Assembly (NCBI GenBank): GCA_963732795.1
Contig: CAVTAV010000006.1
Location: 682,001 to 746,000 of the forward strand
DNA from: CAVTAV01 sp963732795
Lineage (GTDB): Bacteria > Pseudomonadota > Alphaproteobacteria > CAVTAV01
Direction: 5' to 3'
Length of the DNA: 64,000 bases
Positions 55,146-64,000 of this stretch are shown piece by piece; within the stretch, counting starts at the first letter, position 1; each line of letters starts with the position of its first letter. The notes under the pieces are model-generated. The model was not told where the DNA came from. It searched no databases and saw nothing but the letters and a program-made list of their open reading frames with translations. A program made the position numbers and the translations under genes.

Positions 55146-56549
55146 TTATGGGGCGTATTCGAAGGCGCCCATGTCGAGCTTGCCGACCTTCGGGCGCTTC
55201 ATGGTCGCATGGGGATGCTTATATTCGAGCTCGGGCACCAGCGAGACGCCGGTATCCGCCTTGCCCGGCGCGATGGCCTTGTCGATGGCCGAGGAGCTCT
55301 TGGTGAGGTGGTAGTCGAACTTGGCCCGGTTGGCGAACGATTCGCGGAGCTCAAGGAGGTTGTTGTCGTCCTTGACCGGCCCGGAGGAGAGCTTGGCGAT
55401 GCCGACGATCAGGTTGTTGCGGGCGAGTACGGGATCATCGACATGGTTGGTGATGAATGTGCCGATGGGCGCATCGTTGATGAAGGTGTTGTTGACCACA
55501 TAGGCGTTGCGCGGTCGGTCGGGGTCGCAACCCTCGGCGCCGTAAGAGATCGCCGTGTAATTGTCCGAATCCCGGCTCTGCTGCATCACATTGCCGATGA
55601 TATAGGCCGTACCGCAATTCGGGAGGTCGATCGAGTAGCTGCCGTTGCCACCCTTTTCGTCCATCAGCCGGTTATAGGCGATGTAGTTCTCGCGCGCTCG
55701 CGACTTCACCTGGTGGCCGAGAACCGCGCCGTGAACATAGTTGCCGACGAGGCGGAACTTGGCGGCGTGGCCGATATAGATGTTGTGGGCGAAAGTGCCC
55801 TCGCGATGCTGGTGGTAGAATTCCGAGTTCTCGATATCGATATCGCCACGCTCGCTGTTGTCCGACAGGATGCCGAACTCGTTGTCGTGGAACACGCTGT
55901 TGCGGATGGTGAGCTTGCCGCCCTCGGCCCGGATGCCGGCCCCGTTCAGGCCGCGGACTCTCGCTCCCGAGAACTCGATGTTCTCGACCGTGACATTGTC
56001 GCCCTTGATGATCCAGATCGCCTTGTGATTGTCGATCTCCTGGGTCCCCTTGAGATGCGCCAGGCCGCCGACGCCTTTGAGCGTCAGATTGTTCTGTTCC
56101 CACCTCGCGAAGTCGTCGACATAGAGCCCGGCCTCGATCTCGATCGTATCGCCGTCACGGGCTATGGTGGCGAGATCGCTGACCCGCTTGTAGGGCTGGT
56201 CCGGGCCGACTCGATAGGTTTGGGGTCCCTGAGATCGAGCGACCTGATTCTGGCGGAACGAACCGCCTTTGGGCAGGCCTGACGGCTTTTCGTCTTCGCC
56301 CGCCTTGTTTTCCTCGCGCGGCTCCCGCGCATCCCGTGATGCCCGCTCGCGGGCCTCTTGGCGCGCGTCTTCGTCTGCCGGCTCGGCGCCGTTGGGGACG
56401 ATCTCGACACGATCGATCGCGTTCCTATCGACCGGCACGATGATCGTGCGGCCGTCCTTCATATGGATATAGACGTCGGCCAGCGCCGGCAGGGAGGCCA
56501 GAGCGGCCACAATGGTCACAGGAACAAGGAAGGTCAGCCAGCGTTTCAT
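55146..56549 (-). CDS. Secreted right-handed parallel beta-helix protein
   Basis: 467 residues. Signal peptide (WLTFLVPVTIVAALASLPALA), then a charged linker rich in Arg/Glu (about 60-115), then a beta-helix with repeated NNLTLKGVGG-, NVTVENIEFSGARVRG-, KLTIRNSVFHDNEFGI- and NIYIGHAAKFRLVGN-type coils. The fold is that of pectate lyases and alginate epimerases; the catalytic residues of those enzymes are not evident. A secreted glycan-binding or -modifying role is possible. The linker probably tethers or spaces the helix. Confidence 0.85.
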   Translation of the reverse strand: MKRWLTFLVPVTIVAALASLPALADVYIHMKDGRTIIVPVDRNAIDRVEIVPNGAEPADEDARQEARERASRDAREPREENKAGEDEKPSGLPKGGSFRQNQVARSQGPQTYRVGPDQPYKRVSDLATIARDGDTIEIEAGLYVDDFARWEQNNLTLKGVGGLAHLKGTQEIDNHKAIWIIKGDNVTVENIEFSGARVRGLNGAGIRAEGGKLTIRNSVFHDNEFGILSDNSERGDIDIENSEFYHQHREGTFAHNIYIGHAAKFRLVGNYVHGAVLGHQVKSRARENYIAYNRLMDEKGGNGSYSIDLPNCGTAYIIGNVMQQSRDSDNYTAISYGAEGCDPDRPRNAYVVNNTFINDAPIGTFITNHVDDPVLARNNLIVGIAKLSSGPVKDDNNLLELRESFANRAKFDYHLTKSSSAIDKAIAPGKADTGVSLVPELEYKHPHATMKRPKVGKLDMGAFEYAP

Positions 56550-56704
56550 GACATCGGCGCGGCGACATGTGGAAAGGGGCACATGGCGTTCAAGATCCCG
56601 TGGTTTGCTTAACAAATCATTGTCCGGCCCAACTGTCGGCCGTGCTTCAAAGGGCCGATGGATCGAGTCATAGTGGCAATCGTCAAAAACCCGCGGATGT
56701 GAAT

Positions 56705-57714
56705 ATGTCCGGCACGATGAGAGCGATGGTGTTCGAGGGCGCGGGAGCCCCCCAGGACCAACCGCTAGAGCTCCGAGAGCTCGACGTCCCCGAGCCCGGC
56801 CCCGGCGAGGTCCTGATCAAGGTCACGGCCTGCGCCGTCTGCCGGACCGACCTCCACGTGGTCGACGGCGATCTCCCTAATCCGAAATTGCCGCTCGTGC
56901 CGGGCCATGAAATCGTCGGCCGGATTGCCGGCCTCGGCCCCGGCGTCGAGGCCTTTCGGATCGGCGAGCGGGTCGGGGTGCCCTGGCTCGGCTGGACCTG
57001 CGGCGCCTGCAAGTTCTGCACGAGCGGCCGGGAAAATCTGTGCGACGACGCGCGGTTTACCGGCTACACGCTCGACGGCGGATTCGCGGACTACACGGTG
57101 GCCGATGCACGCTACGTGTTTCCGATTCCCGATTTCTATGCCGACCAGGAAGCCGCGCCCCTGCTCTGCGCCGGGTTGATCGGCCATCGCGCGCTTCGGA
57201 TGGCGGGCGACGCCAGGCGGCTCGGCCTCTACGGCTTCGGTGCGGCGGCCCATATCATCGCCCAGGTCGCGCGCCATGAAGGCCGCGAAGTCTATGCCTT
57301 CACCAGGCCGGGTGATGCCAAGGGACAGGCTTTCGCCCGGGAGCTCGGCGCGGTCTGGGCCGGCGAGTCGACCGAGGCGCCGCCCGAAAAGCTCGACGCC
57401 GCGATCATCTTCGCACCGGTCGGCGCCCTTGTGCCGCAGTCTCTAAGGGTGCTCGAGAAGGGCGGCCGGGTGGTTTGCGCGGGCATCCATATGAGTGAGA
57501 TCCCGGCCTTTCCCTATGAGATCCTCTGGCAGGAGCGCAGCATCGTTTCGGTCGCTAATCTGACCCGCAGGGACGGCGAGTCTTCATGGCGGTCGCCCCC
57601 GAGGTCCCGGTGCGGACGTCCACCACCGCCTATCCGCTTGAGGACGCCAATCAGGCGCTCGACGATTTGCGCAACGGCCGATTCGAAGGCGCGGCGGTGC
57701 TGACGATCGGGTGA
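56705..57714 (+). CDS. Zinc-dependent alcohol dehydrogenase, one frameshift
   Basis: About 336 codons. Catalytic-zinc ligands C in ACAVCRTDLH, H in PGHEIVG, and the structural zinc Cys set in GWTCGACKFCTSGRENLC are present. The cofactor domain follows (LGLYGFGAAAHIIAQVARHE). A frame change near 57578 separates NLTRRDGE from FMAVAPEVPVRTSTTAYPLE; one missing base would restore it. Members oxidise or reduce small alcohols and aldehydes. GTG/ATG starts upstream are not needed; ATG 56705 gives a normal N terminus. Transcribed alone, convergent with uppP. Confidence 0.88.
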
Positions 57715-57724
57715 GCGTATCGGC

Positions 57725-58561
57725 CTATTGGTAGGCGGCCCAGACCAGCAGTCCCACGCCGAGCAATATCCGGTAGACCACGAAGGGCAGCATGCCGTGC
57801 TTCTTGAGCCGGTTGATCAGATAGGCGATCGCCGCGAGGCCGGCCAGGAATGCCATCGTGCCGGAAAATATCGCGTCATGGATCAGTTGAAGGTTCCCGA
57901 TCTTGATCAGGTCGCGAACGCCTAGAAAACCCGCCGCCGCGACCGCGGGAACCGAAATCAGGAACGAAAAGCTTGCGGCATCGGTTCGCTTCAGCCCGAG
58001 AAACCGCGCGCCTGTCATCGTAACGCCCGACCGGCTGGTCCCCGGAACGAGAGCGAGGCACTGCATGAGGCCAACGATAAAGGCCTGGCGCAAGGTCATG
58101 TCCTTCATTTCGCGATCGCCCTGGCCGTACCGGTCGGCGACATAGAGCAGAATGCCCCAGAAGATGCTGTTGACGGCGATGATGTACACGCTCCTGAGCG
58201 CCGGCTCGACATCGAAGATGGTATAGGCGGCGCCGACGAAGACGATCGGAATGGTCGCGATCGCGATGCTGCGGAACCGATGCCGGTCGAAGCCTTCGCG
58301 GCTCGCCGCATTGAGGCGGCCCCAGGGGCGGCGCAAGGTGGAGGCGAGCGAAACGAGGTCGCGCCAGAAATAGAGGACGACCGCGGCGAGCGTGCCGAGA
58401 TGGACGGCGACATCCATCGGCAGCCCCTGGTCGGGCCAGCCGGTCAAAGCCGGGATGAGAATGAGATGGCCTGAAGAACTGATGGGCAGGAATTCGGTGA
58501 CGCCTTGTACGACGGCGATGACGATAAGCTGCAAATTATCCACGGCGGTAATCCTAATCAT
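57725..58561 (-). CDS. uppP: Undecaprenyl-diphosphatase
   Basis: 278 residues, seven to eight hydrophobic segments, intact. Signature 1 AVVQGVTEFLPISSSGHL with the catalytic Glu-rich site and signature 2 LVPGTSRSGVTMTGA with the Arg are both present. It dephosphorylates undecaprenyl diphosphate to recycle the lipid carrier for peptidoglycan and polysaccharide synthesis, including the exopolysaccharide locus at 6.7-17 kb. Low-level bacitracin resistance is a known consequence. The ATG at 58561 is assumed; a GTG 18 bases later is possible. Confidence 0.95.
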   Translation of the reverse strand: MIRITAVDNLQLIVIAVVQGVTEFLPISSSGHLILIPALTGWPDQGLPMDVAVHLGTLAAVVLYFWRDLVSLASTLRRPWGRLNAASREGFDRHRFRSIAIATIPIVFVGAAYTIFDVEPALRSVYIIAVNSIFWGILLYVADRYGQGDREMKDMTLRQAFIVGLMQCLALVPGTSRSGVTMTGARFLGLKRTDAASFSFLISVPAVAAAGFLGVRDLIKIGNLQLIHDAIFSGTMAFLAGLAAIAYLINRLKKHGMLPFVVYRILLGVGLLVWAAYQ

Positions 58562-58944
58562 ACTTTACTCGTCGACCCGGCCGTCCGAGGGGCCGCGGCT
58601 TCAACGCACCGACCCTAGTCAGGAAACGAGACAGTCCCGTGATACATTCGTGCGAGTCCCGCGAATCGGGTCTCGACCTTTAGATTCTTCCGGTCGTTGC
58701 CCGGCGGTCAGGGGCAAAGAACCGCTGTCCGTCGAGCGAAATATAGTTCCGAAACGGTACTATTGGTTCGCAGAATTCCTGAGATTTTGCGGTTTGAAGG
58801 CGTTTTAGTAAAATTTTCCTTTATTATATGACAGTATAACTGTCCTATATGACGGATTCCGCTCGCATTGCTTGGGCGGCTCTGCTATATTTTTAACCTA
58901 ACGACCCTGTTCCTCCGGCCCCTGCCCTTCAGGAGAATTTGCGC
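58562..58944. promoter_or_regulatory. gltD upstream region with a palindrome
   Basis: 383 bases between divergent uppP and gltD without a gene. An AT-rich patch (58797-58852) holds the perfect palindrome GACAGT-ATA-ACTGTC (58830-58844) followed by CCTATATGAC. This is the probable gltD promoter/operator region about 100 bases before the start. I do not recognise the regulator; the site does not match NtrC, GltC or LexA consensus. Confidence 0.5.
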
Positions 58945-60392
58945 GTGTCCACCCGGATGCTGACCTTTGTCGACGTCGATCAGCAGATGCCGCAAAAGCG
59001 CGGCGCGAAGGCGCGCGCGCGCGATTTCGACGAGATCTATGACGAATTCCTGACCGAGGAGGCCGCCAAGCAGGCGTCCCGCTGCTCCCAATGTGGCGTG
59101 CCGTTCTGCCAGATTCATTGCCCGCTCGGGCAACAATATCCCGGACTGGCTGAAACTGACCGCGGAAGGCCGCCTCGAAGAAGCCTATGAGGTCTCCTCG
59201 GCGACCAACAACATGCCCGAGGTTTGCGGCCGGATTTGCCCGCAGGACCGGCTCTGCGAGGGCAACTGCGTCATCGAGAAGGGCTTCAACTCGGTCACCA
59301 TCGGCTCGGTCGAGAAATACATCACCGACACGGCGTGGCAGAACGGCTGGATCAAGCCGATCGAGCCGCGCATCGAGCGCGACCATTCGGTCGGCATCGT
59401 CGGCGGCGGGCCGGGCGGCCTTGCGGCGGCCGAGGAGCTCCGGAAACGCGGCTATCAGGTCCATGTCTACGACCGCTACGACCGCATGGGCGGGCTGCTG
59501 ATCTACGGCATTCCGAATTTCAAGCTCGAAAAGGAGGTCGTCACCCGCCGGGTCGAGCGGCTCGAGAAGAGCGGCGTCGTGATGCACACCGAATTTCGAG
59601 GTCGGCCGCGACGCGTCCCTCGCCGAGCTCAAGGTCAAGCACGACGCGGTGCTGATCGCGACCGGCGTCTACAAGGCGCGCGACGTCCAGATGCCCGGCA
59701 TCGGGTTGAAGAACATCGTGCCGGCCATGTCCTATCTCACCGCGAGCAACCGCAAGGGCCTTGGCGACGAGGTGCCGAGCTTCGAGGACGGCTCGCTCGA
59801 TGCCGCCGACAAGAACGTCGTCGTGATCGGCGGCGGCGATACCGCGATGGACTGCGTCCGCACGGCGGTGCGCCAGGGTGCGAAGTCGGTCAAATGCCTT
59901 TATCGGCGCGACCGGGAGAACATGCCGGGCTCGATGCGCGAGGTGAAGCACGCCGAGGAAGAGGGCGTGAAGTTCATCTGGCTTTCGGCGCCCTCGGCCT
60001 TCCTCGGCGACGACGTCGTGACCGGCGTGCGCGCCCAAAAGATGCGGCTCGGCATGCCCGACGCCTCGGGCCGTCAGTCGCCCGAGCCGGTCAAGGGGTC
60101 GATCTCGAACCACAAGGCGGATCTCGTGATCAAGGCGCTGGGCTTCGATCCCGAGGAGATCCCGACCCTGTTCGGCGCGCCGGCCCTCGACGTCAGCCGC
60201 TGGGGCACGATCAAGATCGATTTCCGCACCATGATGACCAGCATCGACGGCGTGTTCGCCGCCGGCGACATCGTGCGCGGCGCCTCGCTCGTCGTCTGGG
60301 CCATCCGCGACGGCCGCGACGCGGCAAATGCGATCCACGACTATATCGAAGCGAAGGCAATTCGTGAGCAGTTGATCGCCAAAGCGTCCTGA
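58945..60392 (+). CDS. gltD: Glutamate synthase small subunit, two frameshifts
   Basis: About 482 codons. The N-terminal Fe-S region has ASRCSQCGVPFCQIHCPLG and VCGRICPQDRLCEGNCV. FAD binding is at VGIVGGGPGGLAAAEELRK, and NADPH binding at NVVVIGGGDTAMDCVRTAV. Removing one G near 59129 and one T near 59592 restores the frame. It transfers electrons from NADPH to GltB for glutamate formation. Starts: GTG 58945 (9 bases after AGGAG) is preferred over TTG 58939 or ATG 58957. Confidence 0.94.
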
Positions 60393-60421
60393 CCGGCACC
60401 GTCAGCAAAGGAGAAAAATCC

Positions 60422-60949
60422 ATGACGCTCAGAATCCGCCTTGGACTTATCGGCCTCGTCGTCGCCACCGCGATGGCGACGGTTCCGCTGCGCGCCGAGG
60501 AAGCCCAACCCGGAAGCGACATTGATCCGGCGCTTCGCTCCGCGATCGTCAAGCTGTTCGACAAGACCAATGTGATGGCCGTGACCCAGCAGCTCTATGA
60601 CCAGGTGCTCGCCCAGCTTCTGCCGGCCATCGAGCGCCAGTCGGGCGTGAACGACGGGAAGGTCGACACCATCATGAAGGAAGAGATGTCGGCCGCCTTC
60701 AAGCGCCATCTCGGCGACTTCAAGAACATGATGGTCGCGGCCTATGCGACCTACTACACCAAGAAGGACATCGACGCGATGAACGCCTTCTACGACACGC
60801 CGACCGGCCAGAAGGTGATCGCGACGACGCCGCAGCTCACCCAACAGTCGATGAAGGCCGGCCAGATTTTCGGACGTTCCTTCGCCGGCGAGGCGATGGC
60901 GAATGTCAAGAAACGCCTGGACGCCCTGAAATCGCAGAAATCGGATTAG
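60422..60949 (+). CDS. DUF2059 protein, secreted
   Basis: 175 residues. Signal peptide (LGLIGLVVATAMATVPLRA), then an all-helical DUF2059 domain: RSAIVKLFDKTNVMAVTQQL and YYTKKDIDAMNAFYDTPTGQ with KVIATTPQLTQQSM. Family members are periplasmic proteins of unknown function, common in proteobacteria. AAGGAG is 7 bases before the ATG. It lies between gltD and gltB on the same strand with only 29 and 34 bases of spacing, an unusual place inside the glutamate synthase operon. Confidence 0.88.
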   Translation: MTLRIRLGLIGLVVATAMATVPLRAEEAQPGSDIDPALRSAIVKLFDKTNVMAVTQQLYDQVLAQLLPAIERQSGVNDGKVDTIMKEEMSAAFKRHLGDFKNMMVAAYATYYTKKDIDAMNAFYDTPTGQKVIATTPQLTQQSMKAGQIFGRSFAGEAMANVKKRLDALKSQKSD

Positions 60950-60983
60950 AAACCATCGTTTGAGACGCCAAGAGCGCACGCCC

Positions 60984-63900
60984 ATGTCAGACCAGACCCT
61001 TACCCCCATCGAAGCCGAGCACCTCTCAGCCCAGGAATTCGTCGATCGCTGGAGCCGCGACGCCGCGCGGCTCGAAGCGGAAGGCACCTACGCCCCGGAG
61101 ATGGAGCACGACTCCTGCGGCGTCGGGCCTCGTCGCCGCGATCGACGGCAAGCCGCGCCGCTCGGTCGTGGTCGCGGGCATCGATGCGCTGAAGGCGGTC
61201 TGGCATCGCGGTGCGGTCGATGCCGACGGCAAGACCGGCGACGGCGCGGGCATCCATGTCGAGATCCCGCAGGACTTCTTCAAGGAGCATGTCCGGCGCA
61301 CCGGCCACGAGGCGGCCGAGGGCCGGCTTGCGGTCGGCATGGTGTTCCTGCCGAGGAACGACTTCGCCGCCCAGGAGGAATGCCGCACCATCGTCGAGAC
61401 CGAGATCCTGAATTTCGGCTATTACATCTATGGCTGGCGGCAGGTGCCGGTCGACGTCTCGGTGATCGGCGCCAAGGCGAACGCGACCCGGCCCGAGATC
61501 GAGCAGATCATGATCGCCAACCGGCCGGGAAGCTCCGACGAGGAGTTCGAGCGCCGGCTCTATATCATCCGCCGGCGGATCGAGAAGCGCGTGCTGCGCG
61601 AGAACATCAACGATTTCTATATCTGCTCGCTGTCCTGCAAGTCGGTCATCTACAAGGGCCTGTTCCTGGCCGAGCAGCTTTCCGTGTTCTATCCGGATCT
61701 GCTGGACCAGCGCTTCGTCTCGTCCTTCGCGATCTATCACCAGCGCTATTCGACCAACACCTTCCCGACCTGGAGGCTGGCCCAGCCGTTCCGCACTCTC
61801 GCCCACAACGGCGAAATCAATACCGTGCGCGGCAACACCAACTGGATGAAGAGCCATGAGATCCGCATGGCCTCCATCGCGTTCGACGAATACAGCGAGG
61901 ACATCAAGCCGATCATCCAGAAGGGCAGCTCGGATTCGGCCGCGCTCGATTCGGTTTTCGAGGCGCTGATCCGCGCCGGCCGCACCGCGCCCATGGTCAA
62001 GACCTTGCTGATCCCGGAGACCTGGTCGAAAAAGACGACCCTGCCGCCGTCGCACCGCTCGCTCTATGCCTATTGCAATTCGGTCATGGAGCCGTGGGAC
62101 GGCCCCGCCGCCATCGCTGCGTCCGACGGGCGCTGGATCATTGCGGGCATGGACCGCAACGGGCTTCGCCCGATGCGCTACACCATCACGTCCGACGGGC
62201 TTCTGATCGTCGGCTCCGAGACCGGCATGGTGGTGGTCCCCGAGAACAAGATCATCGAGAAGGGCCGGGTCGGCCCCGGCCAGATGATCGGCGTCGATCT
62301 CGAAAAGGGCGCGCTTTTTCACGACCGCGAGATCAAGGATCTCCTGGCCGACGAGCACCCTTACGAAGATTGGGTGAAGGACTTCAAGCCGTTCGAGCAG
62401 CTTCTCGGCAAGTCCGTCAAGGAACCGGTGAAACACGTCAAGGAGGAGTTGCGCCGCCGGCAGATCCTGGCGGGCCTCAGCATCGAGGAACTGGAGGTCA
62501 TCCTCCATCCCATGGTCGAGGACGCCAAGGAGGCGCTTGGCTCGATGGGCGACGACACGCCGCTCGCGGTGCTCTCGACCAAACATCGGCCGTTGAGCCA
62601 TTTCTTCCGGCAGCATTTCAGCCAGGTCACCAACCCGCCGATCGATCCCCTGCGCGAATACCGGGTGATGAGCCTCAAGACCCGGTTCGGCAATTTCGAC
62701 AACGTGCTCGACAAGGATCTGCGCAAGAAGGACGTGCTGGTTCTCGAATCGCCATTCCTCACCAACGGCGAATACGATGTGCTGCGCAAATATCTCAGCG
62801 ACAAGGCGATCGAGATCGACTGCACGTTCCCGGTCGACGGCGGTCCCGATGCGCTGAAGGATTCGCTCGCCCGGATTCGCCAGCAGTCCGAGGACGCCGT
62901 GCGGGAGGGCTATGCCCATATCATCCTCACCGATGAGCATGTCTCGGAGACCCGCGCGCCGATTCCGATGATCCTCGCGGTCGGGGGCGTGCATTCGCAC
63001 TTGGTGCGGAAGGGCCTGCGCACGTTCACCTCGATCAACGCCCGGGCGATGGATTGCCTCGACACCCATGCCGTTGCAGTGCTGATCGGCGTCGGCGCGA
63101 CCACGGTCAATCCTTATCTCGCGCTCGATTCGATCGCGGACCGTCATGCCCGCGGCTTGTTCGGCTCAATGTCGCTCAGGGAATGCGTCGACCGCTATCA
63201 TTATGCGATCGACCAGGGCCTGTTGAAGATCATCTCCAAAATGGGCATCGCGGTCATCAGCTCCTATCGCGGCGGCTATAATTTCGAGGCGGTGGGTCTG
63301 AGCCGCGCACTGGTCGCCGACTTTTTCCCCGGCATGACCTCGCGCATCTCCGGCATCGGATTCAATTCGATGCAGAAGCGGGTGCTTGATCTCCATGGCC
63401 GGGTCTATCGCGACTCCGCGAACGTCCTCCCGATCGGCGGGTTCTATAAATACCGTCGGGGCGGTGAGCTGCACGCGACCGACGGCCAGCTTCTCCATGT
63501 GCTGCAAAGCGCGGTGGCGAACGATTCCTACGCCCAGTATTCGAAATACAGCCAGGCGATGCGGGAAATGCCGCCGATCGCGCTGCGCGACCTTCTGGAT
63601 TTCAAGCCAGTCGAGATTCAGGTGCCGGTGGACGAGGTCGAAGTCGATCACCGAAATCCGCAAACGCTTCGTCACGCCCGGCATGTCCTTGGGCGCGCTA
63701 TCGCCCGAGGCGCATGAGACCCTGACCATCGCCACCAACCGGATCGGCGCGAAGTCAAGCTCGGGCGAGGGCGGCGAGGGTCGCGAGCGCTACCGGCCGC
63801 GGGCGAACGGCGACAACGCCAATTCGCCGATCAAGCAGATCGCGTCGGGCCGCTTCGGCGTGACGGCGGAATATCTCGCCAATTGCCGCGAGATCGAGAT

Positions 63901-64000
63901 CAAGATCGCGCAAGGGGCGAAGCCCGGCGAGGGTGGTCAGCTTCCCGGCTTCAAGGTGACCGCAGAGATCGCGCGGCTTCGGCACTCCACGCCCGGGGTC
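60984..64000 (+). CDS. gltB: Glutamate synthase large subunit (3' partial), two frameshifts
   Basis: The first about 1005 codons of a normally 1500-residue protein; it runs off the window. A pro-sequence precedes the catalytic Cys in MEHDSCGVG, and the glutamine amidotransferase domain includes NRPGSSDEEFERRLYIIRRR and FRTLAHNGEINTVRGNTNWM. The central domain (FLTNGEYDVLRKYLSDKAIE) is followed by the start of the FMN domain (GMSLGALSPEAHETLTIATN, GEGGEGRERY). Removing one G near 61125 and one A near 63645 restores the frame. With GltD it makes two glutamates from glutamine and 2-oxoglutarate. Confidence 0.95.

Noticed and set aside
58830..58844. The gltD-upstream palindrome as a LexA site
   Set aside because: Alphaproteobacterial LexA sites are GTTC-N7-GTTC direct repeats, which this is not.
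61000..63147. Open frame of 715 codons on the minus strand over gltB
   Set aside because: gltB is unambiguous on the plus strand across this stretch; the other frame has no family features.
1..64000. CRISPR arrays, rRNA genes, prophage structural genes
   Set aside because: No regularly spaced direct repeats, no rRNA sequence and no phage head, tail or lysis genes seen on either strand.

Overview
The window is GC-rich DNA from a bacterium, most likely an alphaproteobacterium. The signs are the phasin/PHA synthase pair with an FNR/FixK-type box, the Rcp1-like receiver linked to PAS kinases, KorAB, a GumN/TraB protein, the protocatechuate/gallate 4,5-cleavage genes and the form of IF3, PheST and GltBD. 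I cannot name the genus. Both edges cut through genes: a PAS histidine kinase on the left and gltB on the right.

Layout. 1-3.6 kb: two PAS histidine kinases around a single-domain receiver. 3.6-6.5 kb: phasin, phaC and a small helical protein, with a perfect TTGAT-N4-ATCAA box in front. 6.7-17 kb: a compact Wzx/Wzy-type exopolysaccharide locus (deacetylase, flippase, BY-kinase, export lipoprotein-type protein, glycosyltransferase, undecaprenyl-phosphate sugar transferase, polymerase/ligase), followed by ompW and tRNA-Ser(GGA). 18-24 kb: SIMPL protein, then a minus-strand run PilZ-lepA-GST-TonB receptor. 24.25-27.09 kb: an AT-richer island with 24-bp terminal inverted repeats, an IS1595-type transposase and small cargo genes including a HEPN-like protein. 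It sits in the operator/promoter of a small membrane protein-XRE regulator pair. 27.6-29.5 kb: two secreted NTF2-like paralogues flanking a yaiI-type gene. 29.7-33.8 kb: rpmI-rplT-pheS-pheT. 33.9-40.1 kb: patatin, secreted NTF2-like protein, PadR plus membrane partner, YjbR protein, MFS transporter, GumN. 40.2-42.9 kb: thrS-infC, with infC apparently starting on ATA behind a structured leader. 42.9-50.1 kb: glycosyltransferase, ABHD10-like hydrolase, korAB, PilZ, arsC, and bfd-bfr with a Fur-like box. 50.2-55.0 kb: a tight five-gene minus-strand operon (acyl-CoA synthetase, NTF2-like, 4-oxalomesaconate tautomerase, LigK aldolase, DUF1932 dehydrogenase). 55.1-64 kb: beta-helix protein, zinc alcohol dehydrogenase, uppP, gltD, DUF2059 protein, gltB.

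About twenty genes carry one to seven single-base frame changes, and these include essential ones (thrS, pheS, rplT, rpmI, gltB, gltD) as well as lepA. In each case the conserved sequence resumes at once in another frame and no residues are lost. This looks like uncorrected indel error in the assembly rather than gene decay, so these genes are annotated here as single CDS with the break points stated. Four BIME-like palindromic repeat pairs lie between genes.
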